Shown: positions 53,006 to 62,725 of the stretch, piece by piece | Numbering within the stretch: the stretch's first letter is position 1 | Layout of the letters: each line of letters opens with the position of its first letter | Assembly (NCBI GenBank): GCA_964501365.1 | Contig: CAZCST010000020.1 | Span: forward strand, 1 to 64,000 | Direction of reading: 5' to 3' | DNA from: CAZAMB01 sp964501365 | GTDB lineage: Bacteria > Planctomycetota > Phycisphaerae > UBA1845 | DNA: 64,000 nt | Position numbers and translations under genes: made by a program | Notes under the pieces: generated by a model | Told to the model about the DNA's origin: nothing | What the model saw: the letters and a program-made list of their open reading frames with translations, nothing else | Databases searched by the model: none

Positions 53006-53821
53006 ATGCCCGGTTGCGTTTCAGTCCGTCACTACATTCATCGAGCCTTGCGAAGCGGATGCCACGCCGTGGCACTCATGGGGCTTTGCGGCTGCGGCGC
53101 TGTTTCCGGAACGAACACAAAGCTGTCCGGCGAGATTCCCGCTGATGTTTGTCCCGGCGCGGCCACCAACAAGGCGACCGCCGCCGACGCCATCCTTCTC
53201 GAATGGTCCGGCGGAACCTCACGAATCTATCCCGGTGAGCATCTCGCCGGCCTGGACTTATCCGCGTTTCTGGTGACGGACGGCTCGACGCTCGCCGACC
53301 ATGCCGATGACTTCAAGGCGGCCGTACGCGACGAAGTCAGCCGCATCCTGTGCGACATGCCCACCGACGGAGTGTACCTCACCAACTCCAAGAGCGGGCT
53401 GCCCCGCAACCCCACCACCGTTTACCTCGCCCAAATCGGCTCGCCTCTCGGCGGATCGCAGATCGGCCAGGGTGAATACGATCCCTGCAATGTCGAGCAC
53501 GACAACGACGCGATTATTTTCGGCGATGAACTTCTCAAGCTCGGCGACGTCCGGCCTTTCGAGGAATGGGTCATGGTGGTCGCCAACGTCACCGCCCACG
53601 AAATCGGCCACATGCTGGGCTACGGCCACATCGCCCGCATCATATACCCCGCATCGCAACGTCCCGCCTATGTGGAACTCATGCTGGCGACGCACACCGT
53701 GGACGAAATGGTTCAGGATCAACGACTCGTGTCCGACGAGTCCAACTGCCCTGACCAGGGCGACGCTACGGCCCCCACGCACCGCGACCGAATCACCACG
53801 CTGACCTGCTCACACGAATAG
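53006..53821 (+). CDS. metzincin-like zinc protease lipoprotein
   Basis: A 271-residue exported protein. ATG 53006 follows GGAGGTGG closely. A hydrophobic stretch ends in a lipobox-like LMGLCGC. The catalytic motif AHEIGHMLGYGH is a full HExxHxxGxxH metzincin site, with the preceding region DNDAIIFGDELLKLGD typical of secreted planctomycete and myxobacterial metalloproteases. The Met-turn is not certain (PAYVELMLATHT is a candidate). It probably degrades or processes extracellular proteins. It ends at a bidirectional terminator. Confidence 0.85.
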   Translation: MPGCVSVRHYIHRALRSGCHAVALMGLCGCGAVSGTNTKLSGEIPADVCPGAATNKATAADAILLEWSGGTSRIYPGEHLAGLDLSAFLVTDGSTLADHADDFKAAVRDEVSRILCDMPTDGVYLTNSKSGLPRNPTTVYLAQIGSPLGGSQIGQGEYDPCNVEHDNDAIIFGDELLKLGDVRPFEEWVMVVANVTAHEIGHMLGYGHIARIIYPASQRPAYVELMLATHTVDEMVQDQRLVSDESNCPDQGDATAPTHRDRITTLTCSHE

Positions 53822-53837
53822 ATTCGATATTTCCAAA

Positions 53838-53880
53838 AAGAAAGGGCCCTTTGGAAAACTCCGCAGGGCCCTTCTTTCAA
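53838..53880. terminator. bidirectional terminator between convergent genes
   Basis: GAAAGGGCCCT (53840-53850) pairs with AGGGCCCTTCTTTC (53865-53878), with a 14-base loop and T-rich or A-rich flanks on both sides. It lies between the metzincin-like gene and the convergent IPTL-CTERM protein gene and can serve both. Confidence 0.8.
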
Positions 53881-53896
53881 TTACATTCTCAAACGC

Positions 53897-56800
53897 TTAG
53901 CCTCGAATGGCCCGGCGTCGGAATACCACGCTGCCCACCGCCACGCCGATGAGGGTCAGGAACAACAGACCCCATTCGGACACGGTCGGAATTGCGACCG
54001 GCGGACAATCGTTATCATTGTTGCCGTTGCAACCCGACGGACAGCAACCATCGTTATTCGTGCAGCTTGTGATGGTCTGGTTGGGCGGGCAATTCGGGCC
54101 CGAACCGTTGCAGCTTTCGGCAGGATCGCATGGTCCGGTCGAATTGCGGCACGTGCCACTTGTGGCATACAGATCCGGCGGACAGTTCGGTCCGCTGCCA
54201 TCGCACGACTCCGGCGCGTCGCAAACGTCGGCCGCACCGCGACAGAGGGTACCCGAGCTGTACCCATCCGGCGGGCAGGCGCTGCTCGCCCCGTCACAGG
54301 CTTCCGCTACGTCACAAACTCCCGCAGATCCACGGCAGCTGGTTCCCGCAGCCACAAACGTGCACTGAGCCGTGCAGCAGGCGCCGCCATCGCACTGCTC
54401 GCCGCAGTCAACGATACCGTTGCCGCAGTTATTGCAAGTTGAGCCCGGACCACCCGGCGTGCCGCCCAATCCCGTGCAGCATTCGGGAGCCAGGAGACCG
54501 CAATTGCCGTTCAGACAGCAAGACTCAACGTCGCAGTCAGCACCCATGTAGAAGGTCCCCGTACACTCGGCCGGGATCTGCCCTGGGGTGCATGCACCCA
54601 CGTTGTCGCAGCACGCGCCCTTGGTCGTGCACTGTATGAATAGCTCATCGATGCCGGCAGTGGCGTCGGTTGCGCCGTAGCTACCCACGCGAATCTTGTA
54701 GCACTGACCCTGCACAACCTGATTACGCGTAGCGGATTCAAACGGCGATCCGCCCAACTGATTGCACAGATCGGGGTCGTTGTCCGGGTCGCTCATTTCG
54801 TCACTGCTGCCGCTGTCGTCGTTGCACGACATTGGATCAGCCCCAACCGGACAGCTGCAACCGGCATAAACCGCGATTCGGGTATCGATGCCAACTCCGT
54901 TGCAGGTATCTGTAAACAAACGTCCTGTGCACGATGCCGTATAGTTAAACCAAACGTCGTTATGGATCTGGTCGTCGCCGAACGGGAAGTCGCACGGCGG
55001 GTTGGGTTGCGCCGCGCCGTCCGTTGTGGCAAAGGCCCGGTTGAACGAATTCACGCCGTCAACGGCCGTGGACCCGTTTGCACAATCGTTGTTTGCCGGA
55101 GGCAGACATTGGCACGATCCATTGCAGCCATGAACGCATGGACCCAATGCTGCGCCGTCGCATTGTTCACCGGCCTGGATGATTCCATCACCACAGAAAC
55201 CGGCCGGGGCACAGGAAATCGAGAGCGTGCCTGAAACAAGCGAGAACGTCGTACCGACGGAACTATAGTTGGCCAGACGAATCTTGTAGCAGCTGCCCGA
55301 CGTGACCGGGATGGTTACCTTGCTGGAGAAGCCGGAGGTTCCGCAACCGGTGAAATCGTCACTGCAATAAGCGATGTTGTTGACGAGCACGGGAGGACAG
55401 GTGCAACCGTTATACACCTGAAGAACCGTATCGGGGCCGGCATTGGCCACGCCACCGCAGGTATCGATGGTCACATCGCCCGTGCAGCTCGCTGTATAGT
55501 TGTACCAGACGTCAGCGCTGAGGTTGCTATCGCACTTTGTGTCTGTGCCGACGCATGCACCAGCATTGGTAAAGGCGTTGGCTCCATCCACCACAGCGGT
55601 TCCGCCGCTGCACTCATCATTCGCCGGGGCGGTACACGCCACGGTAGCGCTGCAGGAAGCACCGTCAGCGATATCCAGCCGAAATGTTCCAGACGTAGTT
55701 GTACCCTGATGAACAAGAATCAGATATTCCTTGCCCACTTCCGAACACCAGCTCACCCTTGCTCGAGACGTGAATCCAGTGCAGGTCGGACTTGCCGTGT
55801 CGTTGCCAGCAACGCAGGTCTTGCAGGGACATCCGCAGGTATAAACCGTCAGTCGGGTATCAGCCAGAGTGCCAGCTGCACCAGCGGCGCAGGTGTCTGC
55901 CGTCAAGGTGTTGCCGTTTCCGATGACGCGATACCAGACGCCGCCATTGGCATCTGCAACGCCGCCGCAAGTTGCTGCGCCATCAGCCAGCGAATTCACC
56001 GTGGTGCCAGACGTCGATGAAGGAACGGACACAGTGACCGCGTCCTGACAAAGGTCGTTCGCGACGGGAAGTGCAAATGTAACGTTCAACGCCGCCGTTG
56101 GTTCGCTGAAGTCAGACCTATGCCCGATAAGGATCAGATATGGAGTCCCCGGTGTAAACCCAGAAATGCCCACAGAGTCCGCACTCGAACATAATAGCTG
56201 TGTGAGACTACCGCAGCTGCCGGTAAAGACTGCTTTGTAGGTACTCGACCCGGTGGTGTTCGTCGTAATAACGAGTGATGTCGCCGAAGTGGGAGTCCAC
56301 GAATACCACACACCGCGACGCGAAACCGGACACGTGCCGGAATTACAGGAAACGTCGAAGTCGTCATGCGCCTGGCGATAGACCACGCCCGTGTCAGTGA
56401 ATGGCAGCGAAGCCTGGGTCACCGTCACCGGCGCCGAGCAGTTGTCATTGGCCGGAATTGTGCATGCCGTCGCGTCCTGACTGAGATCCAATTGGAAGGT
56501 TCCCAATGTGCTAAACGAGTGCACCAGGATGTAATACTCCGTGCCCAGCGTCGAGCACCACGTCACGCCGGAACGCGATCCACCCGGTGAAACGCAGGAA
56601 AATGGCGCGGCGCCGGTCGTACCAAGGTCATCATTTCCATCCAGGCAAACCAGTCCCGCACAGCTTCCCGTATAGACCGAAAGCTTGGAGTCAAATCCCG
56701 TGGCAGCGTTGCACAGGCTTGCAGAGATGCGGCTTCCCGTACCCACAACCTTGTACCACACGCCGCCTGTAGTCTGACATACGCTGCAAGCCGGGGCGGT

Positions 56801-57310
56801 ATCATTGGTAGATTCCACCAAAGTTCCCGCTGTCGAGGACGGTATGGATACCGTGATAACTCCGGAACACAGGTCGTTGGCGGGCGGGGCAGCCACGCCG
56901 CCTTCATTTGATCCGCTACCGGCTTCCAGAGAAATGTAGGTGTCGGTCAGGTCTACAAGCCGCTGATTGAGCTTGGCGACGCCTTCGTTGTTTCCGTCAG
57001 AAACTTCGGAAAACATATCCAGAAACACGTCGGCAAATTCCGAAAGCCCATTGGCGTTGGCGGCATCCGTTAACAGCAACAACACTTCCGGATTCCGCAA
57101 ATCAGACTTGGCCACAATGGCATTCAGCATCTTGACTGAGGATGTACCCTCCGTCGACCACTTACCGGTTTCGATGAAGAAATTGCCGGAACTTCCCGGA
57201 CTGCTCGAACTCTCGGAAATAATCTGGAGCTGACCGGCCTGAACCAACTGTGGCAGTCCCGCAGCTGCGATTACTCCAAAACACCAACTTACTTTTCTCA
57301 AACTTGACAT
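53897..57310 (-). CDS. large IPTL-CTERM surface protein with repeated PAND-type domains
   Basis: A 1137-residue exported protein. ATG 57310 follows GGAGG; the open frame upstream is not used. A signal peptide ends near VQA-G. After an N-terminal helical domain come five related modules of about 130 residues, each starting PANDxC-like (PANDLC, PANDNC, VANDLC, PANDEC, PANNDC) with VWY or VWF and YxxxC strands. Then follows a Cys-rich set of DAPESCDGSGPNCPPD-like repeats (about 1000-1090), and a C-terminal PTVSEWGLLFLTLIGVAVG helix with VFRRRAIRG. The last part is the IPTL-CTERM sorting tail. It is probably displayed at or released from the envelope. Function unknown. Confidence 0.88.
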   Translation of the reverse strand: MSSLRKVSWCFGVIAAAGLPQLVQAGQLQIISESSSSPGSSGNFFIETGKWSTEGTSSVKMLNAIVAKSDLRNPEVLLLLTDAANANGLSEFADVFLDMFSEVSDGNNEGVAKLNQRLVDLTDTYISLEAGSGSNEGGVAAPPANDLCSGVITVSIPSSTAGTLVESTNDTAPACSVCQTTGGVWYKVVGTGSRISASLCNAATGFDSKLSVYTGSCAGLVCLDGNDDLGTTGAAPFSCVSPGGSRSGVTWCSTLGTEYYILVHSFSTLGTFQLDLSQDATACTIPANDNCSAPVTVTQASLPFTDTGVVYRQAHDDFDVSCNSGTCPVSRRGVWYSWTPTSATSLVITTNTTGSSTYKAVFTGSCGSLTQLLCSSADSVGISGFTPGTPYLILIGHRSDFSEPTAALNVTFALPVANDLCQDAVTVSVPSSTSGTTVNSLADGAATCGGVADANGGVWYRVIGNGNTLTADTCAAGAAGTLADTRLTVYTCGCPCKTCVAGNDTASPTCTGFTSRARVSWCSEVGKEYLILVHQGTTTSGTFRLDIADGASCSATVACTAPANDECSGGTAVVDGANAFTNAGACVGTDTKCDSNLSADVWYNYTASCTGDVTIDTCGGVANAGPDTVLQVYNGCTCPPVLVNNIAYCSDDFTGCGTSGFSSKVTIPVTSGSCYKIRLANYSSVGTTFSLVSGTLSISCAPAGFCGDGIIQAGEQCDGAALGPCVHGCNGSCQCLPPANNDCANGSTAVDGVNSFNRAFATTDGAAQPNPPCDFPFGDDQIHNDVWFNYTASCTGRLFTDTCNGVGIDTRIAVYAGCSCPVGADPMSCNDDSGSSDEMSDPDNDPDLCNQLGGSPFESATRNQVVQGQCYKIRVGSYGATDATAGIDELFIQCTTKGACCDNVGACTPGQIPAECTGTFYMGADCDVESCCLNGNCGLLAPECCTGLGGTPGGPGSTCNNCGNGIVDCGEQCDGGACCTAQCTFVAAGTSCRGSAGVCDVAEACDGASSACPPDGYSSGTLCRGAADVCDAPESCDGSGPNCPPDLYATSGTCRNSTGPCDPAESCNGSGPNCPPNQTITSCTNNDGCCPSGCNGNNDNDCPPVAIPTVSEWGLLFLTLIGVAVGSVVFRRRAIRG

Positions 57311-57493
57311 CTTCCATTGCCTCCCATGCCGCCCGCTACTGCGTGGCCTACCCCGGCCAATTTTTTTCAGATGCGCACCGACGCCGGTCACGCATCCCCC
57401 TCAAAATTCTCACCATACGCGTGGCTCCCACGCGCCCAAAAAACGCAAGCCAGCCCGCAGCGCGCATGAAAACGCGCACGGACTGGAACTAAC

Positions 57494-57889
57494 TCAAACC
57501 CAAAAGCCTAAAAAGTTATAAGTGAGGTAATCGACGACGAAATCGTCGGATTGGGGTTCCACAGTGACAACCAGATTGGTCACCGGAACATCGGCTTCCA
57601 CCTGGTTCTGGACTGCTTCAACCAGGAGGTGGAAACTTTGTTGTGGTGCCTTTGCCGGAAAAACCTTGGGAATGGTTGCGGTATTGGAACCCGGGGCAGA
57701 CGGTGCCGAAATGCGCTGAAACTTTCGCATAATGGCACAGGTCGAACTAATGATCATCAGGAACAAGGCAATGCGATAAAGGAGAGTCTTGCGAATGGAG
57801 GAGAGTTGGGAGCCCTTTGTCACCTTAAGGGAGGTAGATCTCCCTACAGGCGAACGTACGTCCCAAATCTGACACGAACCGTAGATCAT
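57494..57889 (-). CDS. small hypothetical protein with one membrane helix
   Basis: A 131-residue frame with a hydrophobic stretch LLYRIALFLMIISSTCAI around residues 36-53 and a mixed C-terminal domain (QQSFHLLVEAVQNQVEADVPVTNLVVTVEPQ). The C-terminal part looks like a real folded domain. The start is uncertain and no good ribosome binding site is seen for the first ATG. It lies between the IPTL-CTERM gene and gpmI. Confidence 0.4.
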   Translation of the reverse strand: MIYGSCQIWDVRSPVGRSTSLKVTKGSQLSSIRKTLLYRIALFLMIISSTCAIMRKFQRISAPSAPGSNTATIPKVFPAKAPQQSFHLLVEAVQNQVEADVPVTNLVVTVEPQSDDFVVDYLTYNFLGFWV

Positions 57890-58097
57890 TCCTTCCCACC
57901 CTCACCGCCATCAGAAAAGCCATTGAACAATTGTTTTCAAAGACTTTGTTCGTATTTCCTCAAGCGATGAAGCGTGAGTGTACCCCACCCATCCTATGAA
58001 TTGCAACAAGAAAATTACAATTTTTTGACAAAACTTTTTGCTTGCCTTGTCTATTGGGAAAATTCGACATCCAACGCCAAAGTACGACAATACAAAC

Positions 58098-59711
58098 ATG
58101 ATTCGACCCGTGGTACTGATCATCCGCGACGGCTGGGGAACCAACCCCCACCCCGAATGGAACCACGCCAATGCGGTTTATCTCGCTCGCAAACCGGCGG
58201 ATGACCGTTTGATGGCCTCCTACCCCCATGTCCAAATCCATACTTGCGGCAATGACGTGGGACTCCCTGACGGCGTCATGGGGAACAGTGAAGTTGGCCA
58301 CCAGAACATTGGGGCCGGTCGTATCGTCGAGCAGGAGCTGATGCGCATTACCGGACGTATCCGCGATGGCTCATTTTTCACAAACCCTGTGTTGGTCGAG
58401 GCTTTTGATCGCGCCAAGAAGTCTGGCGGCGCGGTCCACCTGCTTGGCCTGTGCAGCACTGGCCGCGTCCACAGCGATTTGGATCATCTGTATGGTCTGC
58501 TCGACATGAGCCGGCGTGTCGGCTTTCCGGGCGATCGCGTTTTCGTCCATGCCATAACCGATGGCCGTGATACCCCTCCCACTGCCGGCCTGAATTTCAT
58601 TCGCGAGGTCGAAAACAAGTGCAAAGAAGCCGGCGTCAATCCGGTCGCCTCCGTGATCGGCCGGTATTGGGCAATGGACCGCGACAACAGGTGGGATCGG
58701 ACAGAGAAAGCCTACCGAATGTTGGTCGCCGGCGAAGGAACATCATTCGCCAGCGCAGCCAAAGCCATTGAAAGTTACTACGCCAACCCCACCGAGAAAT
58801 CGCGGCACGGAGACGAGTTCATTCCACCAAGCGTTATCCCGTTCCGTGGAAAGCCGCCAATCATTGGCGACGGCGACTCGGTCATTTTCTTCAATTACCG
58901 AGGTGACCGCCCACGACAACTCACGAAAGCCTTTACGTTCGATGAATTCCCGTATCCCGATCCGGACAACGGCGAAGTGAAGAAGGGATTCAATCGTGGT
59001 CGAAAACTCGATCTGTATTTCGTCACCATGACCGGCTATGAGGAAGGTCTGCCGGTTCGTGTGGCATTTGGCAAGCCTCCAAGAATGACGGACATTCTCG
59101 GCTCCTACCTGTCCGATCGGGGCCTGCGGCAGTTTCGCACCGCCGAAACTGAAAAATACGCCCATGTAACTTTCTTCTTCAATGACTACCGCGACGATCC
59201 GTTTCCAGGTGAGGAGCGATTGCTCGTTCCCTCGCCGCGCGATGTCACCACCTACGATCAGAAGCCGCAAATGTCGGCGAACGAAGTGACTGCGGACCTG
59301 TTGAAACGCATCGCCGCCGGCGTGGACGATTTCATTCTCGTGAATTACGCCAACGGCGACATGGTGGGCCACACCGGCAATTTGCAGGCCGCGATTCGCG
59401 CTGTGGAGACTGTGGATGATTGCGTGGGCAAGGTGGTCGATGCCGCACTTGCCCGCGGTGGATGCGTTGTCGTGACCGCAGACCACGGAAACTGCGAGCA
59501 GATGATCGATCCAGCCACTGGCGGGCCGCACACGGCGCATACGACGTACGACGTGGAATTGATCGTCGTTGACAACCGATTTCGCGGGCGGCAACTTCGC
59601 ACGGGCGGCCGCCTCGCAGACATCGCCCCCACCGTCCTGGATTTGATGGCACTCCCCAGGCCCGACGCGATGACAGGAACCTCTTTGCTGCAGGGAAGCA
59701 AAGGACATTAA
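58098..59711 (+). CDS. gpmI: 2,3-bisphosphoglycerate-independent phosphoglycerate mutase
   Basis: A 537-residue metalloenzyme that interconverts 3- and 2-phosphoglycerate in glycolysis. The start MIRPVVLIIRDGWG is standard. The catalytic Ser is S64 in GVMGNSEVGHQNIGAG. Further landmarks are DGRDTPP, NYRGDRPRQL, NYANGDMVGHTG and VTADHGNCEQM. A TTGACA box lies at 58025-58030, a possible -35 element, but no good -10 follows. The stop codon overlaps that of the convergent permease gene (59708-59711). Confidence 0.96.
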   Translation: MIRPVVLIIRDGWGTNPHPEWNHANAVYLARKPADDRLMASYPHVQIHTCGNDVGLPDGVMGNSEVGHQNIGAGRIVEQELMRITGRIRDGSFFTNPVLVEAFDRAKKSGGAVHLLGLCSTGRVHSDLDHLYGLLDMSRRVGFPGDRVFVHAITDGRDTPPTAGLNFIREVENKCKEAGVNPVASVIGRYWAMDRDNRWDRTEKAYRMLVAGEGTSFASAAKAIESYYANPTEKSRHGDEFIPPSVIPFRGKPPIIGDGDSVIFFNYRGDRPRQLTKAFTFDEFPYPDPDNGEVKKGFNRGRKLDLYFVTMTGYEEGLPVRVAFGKPPRMTDILGSYLSDRGLRQFRTAETEKYAHVTFFFNDYRDDPFPGEERLLVPSPRDVTTYDQKPQMSANEVTADLLKRIAAGVDDFILVNYANGDMVGHTGNLQAAIRAVETVDDCVGKVVDAALARGGCVVVTADHGNCEQMIDPATGGPHTAHTTYDVELIVVDNRFRGRQLRTGGRLADIAPTVLDLMALPRPDAMTGTSLLQGSKGH

Positions 59712-60844
59712 GCCCGTCTCCGGGTGCGTAGTAGTACGAGAAAAATCGGGACGCCAGCGATTGCCGTAACCACACCGATGGGGAGTGTCGCGCTCCCCAG
59801 TTGCTTGCCGGTGAGCGCACCCGCCGCACGCATGGAAAGTTGCGAGGCCCAGTCGCACGTGATCAGAAACGCGCCGCCCGCCAGCCCGGAAACAGGAATC
59901 AGAATCCGGCAATCAGAACCAAACAGCAAGGCGACAATGTGCGGCACCACTAGTCCGACAAATCCGATCGGACCGCAATGGGCCACGACTCCGGCGGTCG
60001 CCAGGGTGCAGACAAGCACGCAAATGACTTGCAATACCTGCACATTTACTCCGCGCGAGGCCGCCAATTCATCGCCAAGACGATATTGATTCAGGGCCCG
60101 GCTGCTCAGCGTAAGAACAACCCAGGCCGGAACGATGAGCGGCAACAGCAATGCCCCTTCAATCGTCCGAATCGGATCAAGCGAACCCATCATCCACCGA
60201 ACAATGAAGAACGTTTCCCGTTCGTTCGATACCGAGGTGAGAAACATCATCATGGCGGAGCAGAACAGCCCCAGCGTGACACCCGCCAGCAGCATTTCAT
60301 TCGAGGTCAATCGCCGGCTGCCGCGTGCGAGAAAAAAAACCGCCGCCACAACAAGGATCGACCCGCCAAATGCACCGATCGCAACTCCGGAAATCCCTGC
60401 GAAAGCGGCAATCCATCCCGCGCGTAACGCCGCCAACGCTCCCAGCGATCCACCACTCGCAATGCCAAGCGTGTAGGGCGTGGCCAGCGAATTGCGAAAC
60501 AGCACCTGAAACGCCGCCCCGCACATCGCCAGAGTGATCCCCACCTGAAGCGCGAGCAACGAACGGGCAAACCGCTGCGAAAACCCAATCATCTGCGCCA
60601 GGTCACTGAAACCTCGTGTTTCATCATCGGAAATGACACCATCCCCATCTCGATCGACGTACGGACGTTGAATTAGTTCCTCCGCGCGAATTTCAATTCC
60701 CAATTTCGCACGCCAGGCGTCCCACCAGCCAAATGACGATGACTGCGTACCGATCCCCGGACTGATCAGCAGCAGGAGCAGAAGAAATGCGCCCGTCAGA
60801 GCGAGCCGCCAGACAAACGTGCGTGCCGTAAGCGCCTTGGCCAT
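59708..60844 (-). CDS. FecCD/BtuC-type ABC permease with an EF-hand loop
   Basis: A 378-residue membrane subunit of a metal-chelate or cobalamin importer with about nine helices. Landmarks include GFSQRFARSLLALQVGITLAMCGAAFQ, NSLATPYTLGIASGGSLGA, HCGPIGFVGLVVPHI and GSATLPIGVVTAIAGVP. ATG 60844 overlaps the TGA of the ATPase gene (ATGA). The loop after the first helix carries DRDGDGVISDDE at residues 64-75, a perfect 12-residue EF-hand calcium loop, unusual for the family. With the adjacent genes it forms a complete importer; the substrate (B12, haem or siderophore) cannot be told from sequence. Confidence 0.92.
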   Translation of the reverse strand: MAKALTARTFVWRLALTGAFLLLLLLISPGIGTQSSSFGWWDAWRAKLGIEIRAEELIQRPYVDRDGDGVISDDETRGFSDLAQMIGFSQRFARSLLALQVGITLAMCGAAFQVLFRNSLATPYTLGIASGGSLGALAALRAGWIAAFAGISGVAIGAFGGSILVVAAVFFLARGSRRLTSNEMLLAGVTLGLFCSAMMMFLTSVSNERETFFIVRWMMGSLDPIRTIEGALLLPLIVPAWVVLTLSSRALNQYRLGDELAASRGVNVQVLQVICVLVCTLATAGVVAHCGPIGFVGLVVPHIVALLFGSDCRILIPVSGLAGGAFLITCDWASQLSMRAAGALTGKQLGSATLPIGVVTAIAGVPIFLVLLRTRRRA

Positions 60845-61665
60845 CAACGCGCCCCCTGAGGGCGCAACCCATGGATTCGACGCGGAACCAACCATTGTTG
60901 ATTTGTCCCCGAAATGGGAAGTGCGTCGAGTTCCACTTCGTACACGGCCCGAAGTCGCTCTACCGTAAGTACGTCATGCGCCGCGCCGCAAGCCACTGCC
61001 CTGCCCTCGTGCAAGAGCAAGACATGCGAGCAATACATCGCGGCCAGATTGACATCGTGCATGACCACGACGACGGCCGGTCCGTCGGAATGGAGAAGCC
61101 GTTGCAGAATCTCAAATACGGCGACCTGGTGTTTAAGGTCGAGCGATGCGGTCGGCTCGTCGAGCAGCAACAAATCGGGTTGCTGCGCGAGCACCGCGGC
61201 CAGATGTACGCGCTGCGCTTCTCCGCCCGAAAGGGTCGATGCCGGTCGGTCTGCAAATTCGATGACCTGAGTGGTCCGCATCGATTCTTCCGCGATTCGA
61301 TGATCTTCAGCCGATTCAAACAAGCCCAGCGACCGGTGCGGGTAACGGCCCATCAGTACCATGTCACGAACCGTGAAGTCTGATGAATCGGGTGCGCGCT
61401 GCGGCAGAAATCCGATACGCCGTGCGCGATCTTGGAGCGAAAGGGACGACAAGGCCCGCCCCTGAAAAATATGCTCTCCTTCGCTGGAACGAAGCAGGCC
61501 GCAAAGCAATCGAACCAGCGTGCTCTTGCCCGCACCATTGGGTCCGACGATGGCCCAAAACTGCCCGCGTTCGACGGCCAGCGAAACCGGACCAAGGAAC
61601 AGCGGGCGTTTCGCATAACCAAATCTCACCCCTCGCATTTCCAGAAGTGGTTGATGTAAAATCAC
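60844..61665 (-). CDS. FecE/BtuD-type ABC transporter ATPase
   Basis: A 273-residue ATP-binding subunit. Walker A GPNGAGKST, signature STLSGGEAQRVHLA, Walker B DLLLLDEPTASLD and the switch His in VVMHDVNLAAMY are all intact. It powers the adjacent permease. Its ATG overlaps the stop of the binding-protein gene, and its stop overlaps the permease start. Confidence 0.95.
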   Translation of the reverse strand: MILHQPLLEMRGVRFGYAKRPLFLGPVSLAVERGQFWAIVGPNGAGKSTLVRLLCGLLRSSEGEHIFQGRALSSLSLQDRARRIGFLPQRAPDSSDFTVRDMVLMGRYPHRSLGLFESAEDHRIAEESMRTTQVIEFADRPASTLSGGEAQRVHLAAVLAQQPDLLLLDEPTASLDLKHQVAVFEILQRLLHSDGPAVVVVMHDVNLAAMYCSHVLLLHEGRAVACGAAHDVLTVERLRAVYEVELDALPISGTNQQWLVPRRIHGLRPQGAR

Positions 61666-62576
61666 TTCGGCGCCTCAGTCGGATAAAGAATGTGCGAGAC
61701 TTTTTCAATGAGTTCCACGTATCGGGGCGAAGGAATCAATGCGTTGTCATCGGACAGGAAATAAATTTGGTTGCGGCGGACGGCAGGAATCGTGCCGACT
61801 TGCGACCATTGCTCTCGAAGCGCCCTCTCATTTGCCCCCACATCAACTTCCGGCATCAACTCAATAATGCACTCAGGTTGCTCGGCGATGATGGATTCGA
61901 CGCTGACCTCCGGGTAACGCATGTCCAACGATCCAAACACATTGATCCCACCGGCAATCCCGATCATTTCATCCAGAAACGTGCCGCGCCCGGCGGTCAG
62001 AATGTTACTCAATCGTTCGGGATTTCGAGACACCGTAAGCAAGACCCGCACACGCTTCTGATCCTTCGTTGCGTCACGAATCCGTGCAATGCGAGATCGA
62101 AACTCGTCAGCGACCTTCCGGGCTTGTTCGCGCCGATTCAGCAGGTTCCCCAGCTCCTGAACCGTGCGCTCGATCCCCTCGAGCGAATCCGTCTCATCGT
62201 GATAAATGGGGATTCTCAACTGTTCCGCCAGCCGCTCCAGCCCATCATGCTTTCCTCGAATGACCAGCAGGTCCGGACGAAGCGCAACGATTCCCTCCAG
62301 GTCAGGATCGTACAGTCCGCCAACCTGGGTACGAGACTTTAGTTCCGCAGGATGGACACAGAATTTGCTCACTCCAACCACGCTGTCGCATGCTCCCAAA
62401 TCGCAAATGATTTCTGCGGTGCTCGGAGCAATGGCTACAATCCGTCGCGGAACGGAAGTCGGCTTGACCTCCTCGGCGCTCAACCATCTCGTGACGTTGC
62501 CGACCAGGAATAAACAAAATAGGGTGCAGCATTGCCGCATCGTGAAAGTGAAATGGAATTTCCTGGGCGTGAACAT
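61662..62576 (-). CDS. BtuF/FecB-type periplasmic substrate-binding protein
   Basis: A 304-residue exported binding protein if ATG 62576 is used, giving a basic n-region and hydrophobic core; ATG 62540 is an alternative. The fold is class III: PRRIVAIAPSTAEIICDLGACDSVVGVSKFC, then PDLEGIVALRPDLLVIRGKH, LEELGNLLNR-like helix, and GGINVFGSLDMRYPEVSVESIIAEQPECIIEL. These match BtuF-type and siderophore-binding proteins; the ligand is uncertain. It is first of the three-gene importer operon. A terminator for the gene upstream lies at 62632-62666. I see no clear cobalamin riboswitch in the short leader. Confidence 0.87.
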   Translation of the reverse strand: MFTPRKFHFTFTMRQCCTLFCLFLVGNVTRWLSAEEVKPTSVPRRIVAIAPSTAEIICDLGACDSVVGVSKFCVHPAELKSRTQVGGLYDPDLEGIVALRPDLLVIRGKHDGLERLAEQLRIPIYHDETDSLEGIERTVQELGNLLNRREQARKVADEFRSRIARIRDATKDQKRVRVLLTVSRNPERLSNILTAGRGTFLDEMIGIAGGINVFGSLDMRYPEVSVESIIAEQPECIIELMPEVDVGANERALREQWSQVGTIPAVRRNQIYFLSDDNALIPSPRYVELIEKVSHILYPTEAPK

Positions 62577-62631
62577 GGCAGGATCGTAGCTCTCCATCTC
62601 TGGGCGGCCAAATTTCGGAGTCCTGAATAAC

Positions 62632-62666
62632 AAAAAACGCGGATCGCGCAACTTGCACGATCCGCA
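62632..62666 (-). terminator. intrinsic terminator after the small lipoprotein gene
   Basis: On the minus strand GCGGATCG and CGATCCGC form an 8-pair stem with a short loop, followed by a run of six T. It separates the 62726-62908 gene from the importer operon. Confidence 0.8.
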
Positions 62667-62725
62667 TGGAGCCAATTCAATCAAACATCGCCCACTTCCG
62701 GGCGGACGATTTCGGTCAACGCAAT

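Noticed and set aside
54120..54360. Short repeated DNA units that could suggest a CRISPR or satellite array
   Set aside because: The units encode the Cys-rich tandem repeats of the IPTL-CTERM protein; they differ in length and sequence and lack unique spacers.
58743..59912. A 389-codon minus-strand frame opposite gpmI
   Set aside because: gpmI is complete with all catalytic motifs on the plus strand; this frame shows no recognisable domain and lacks a ribosome binding site.
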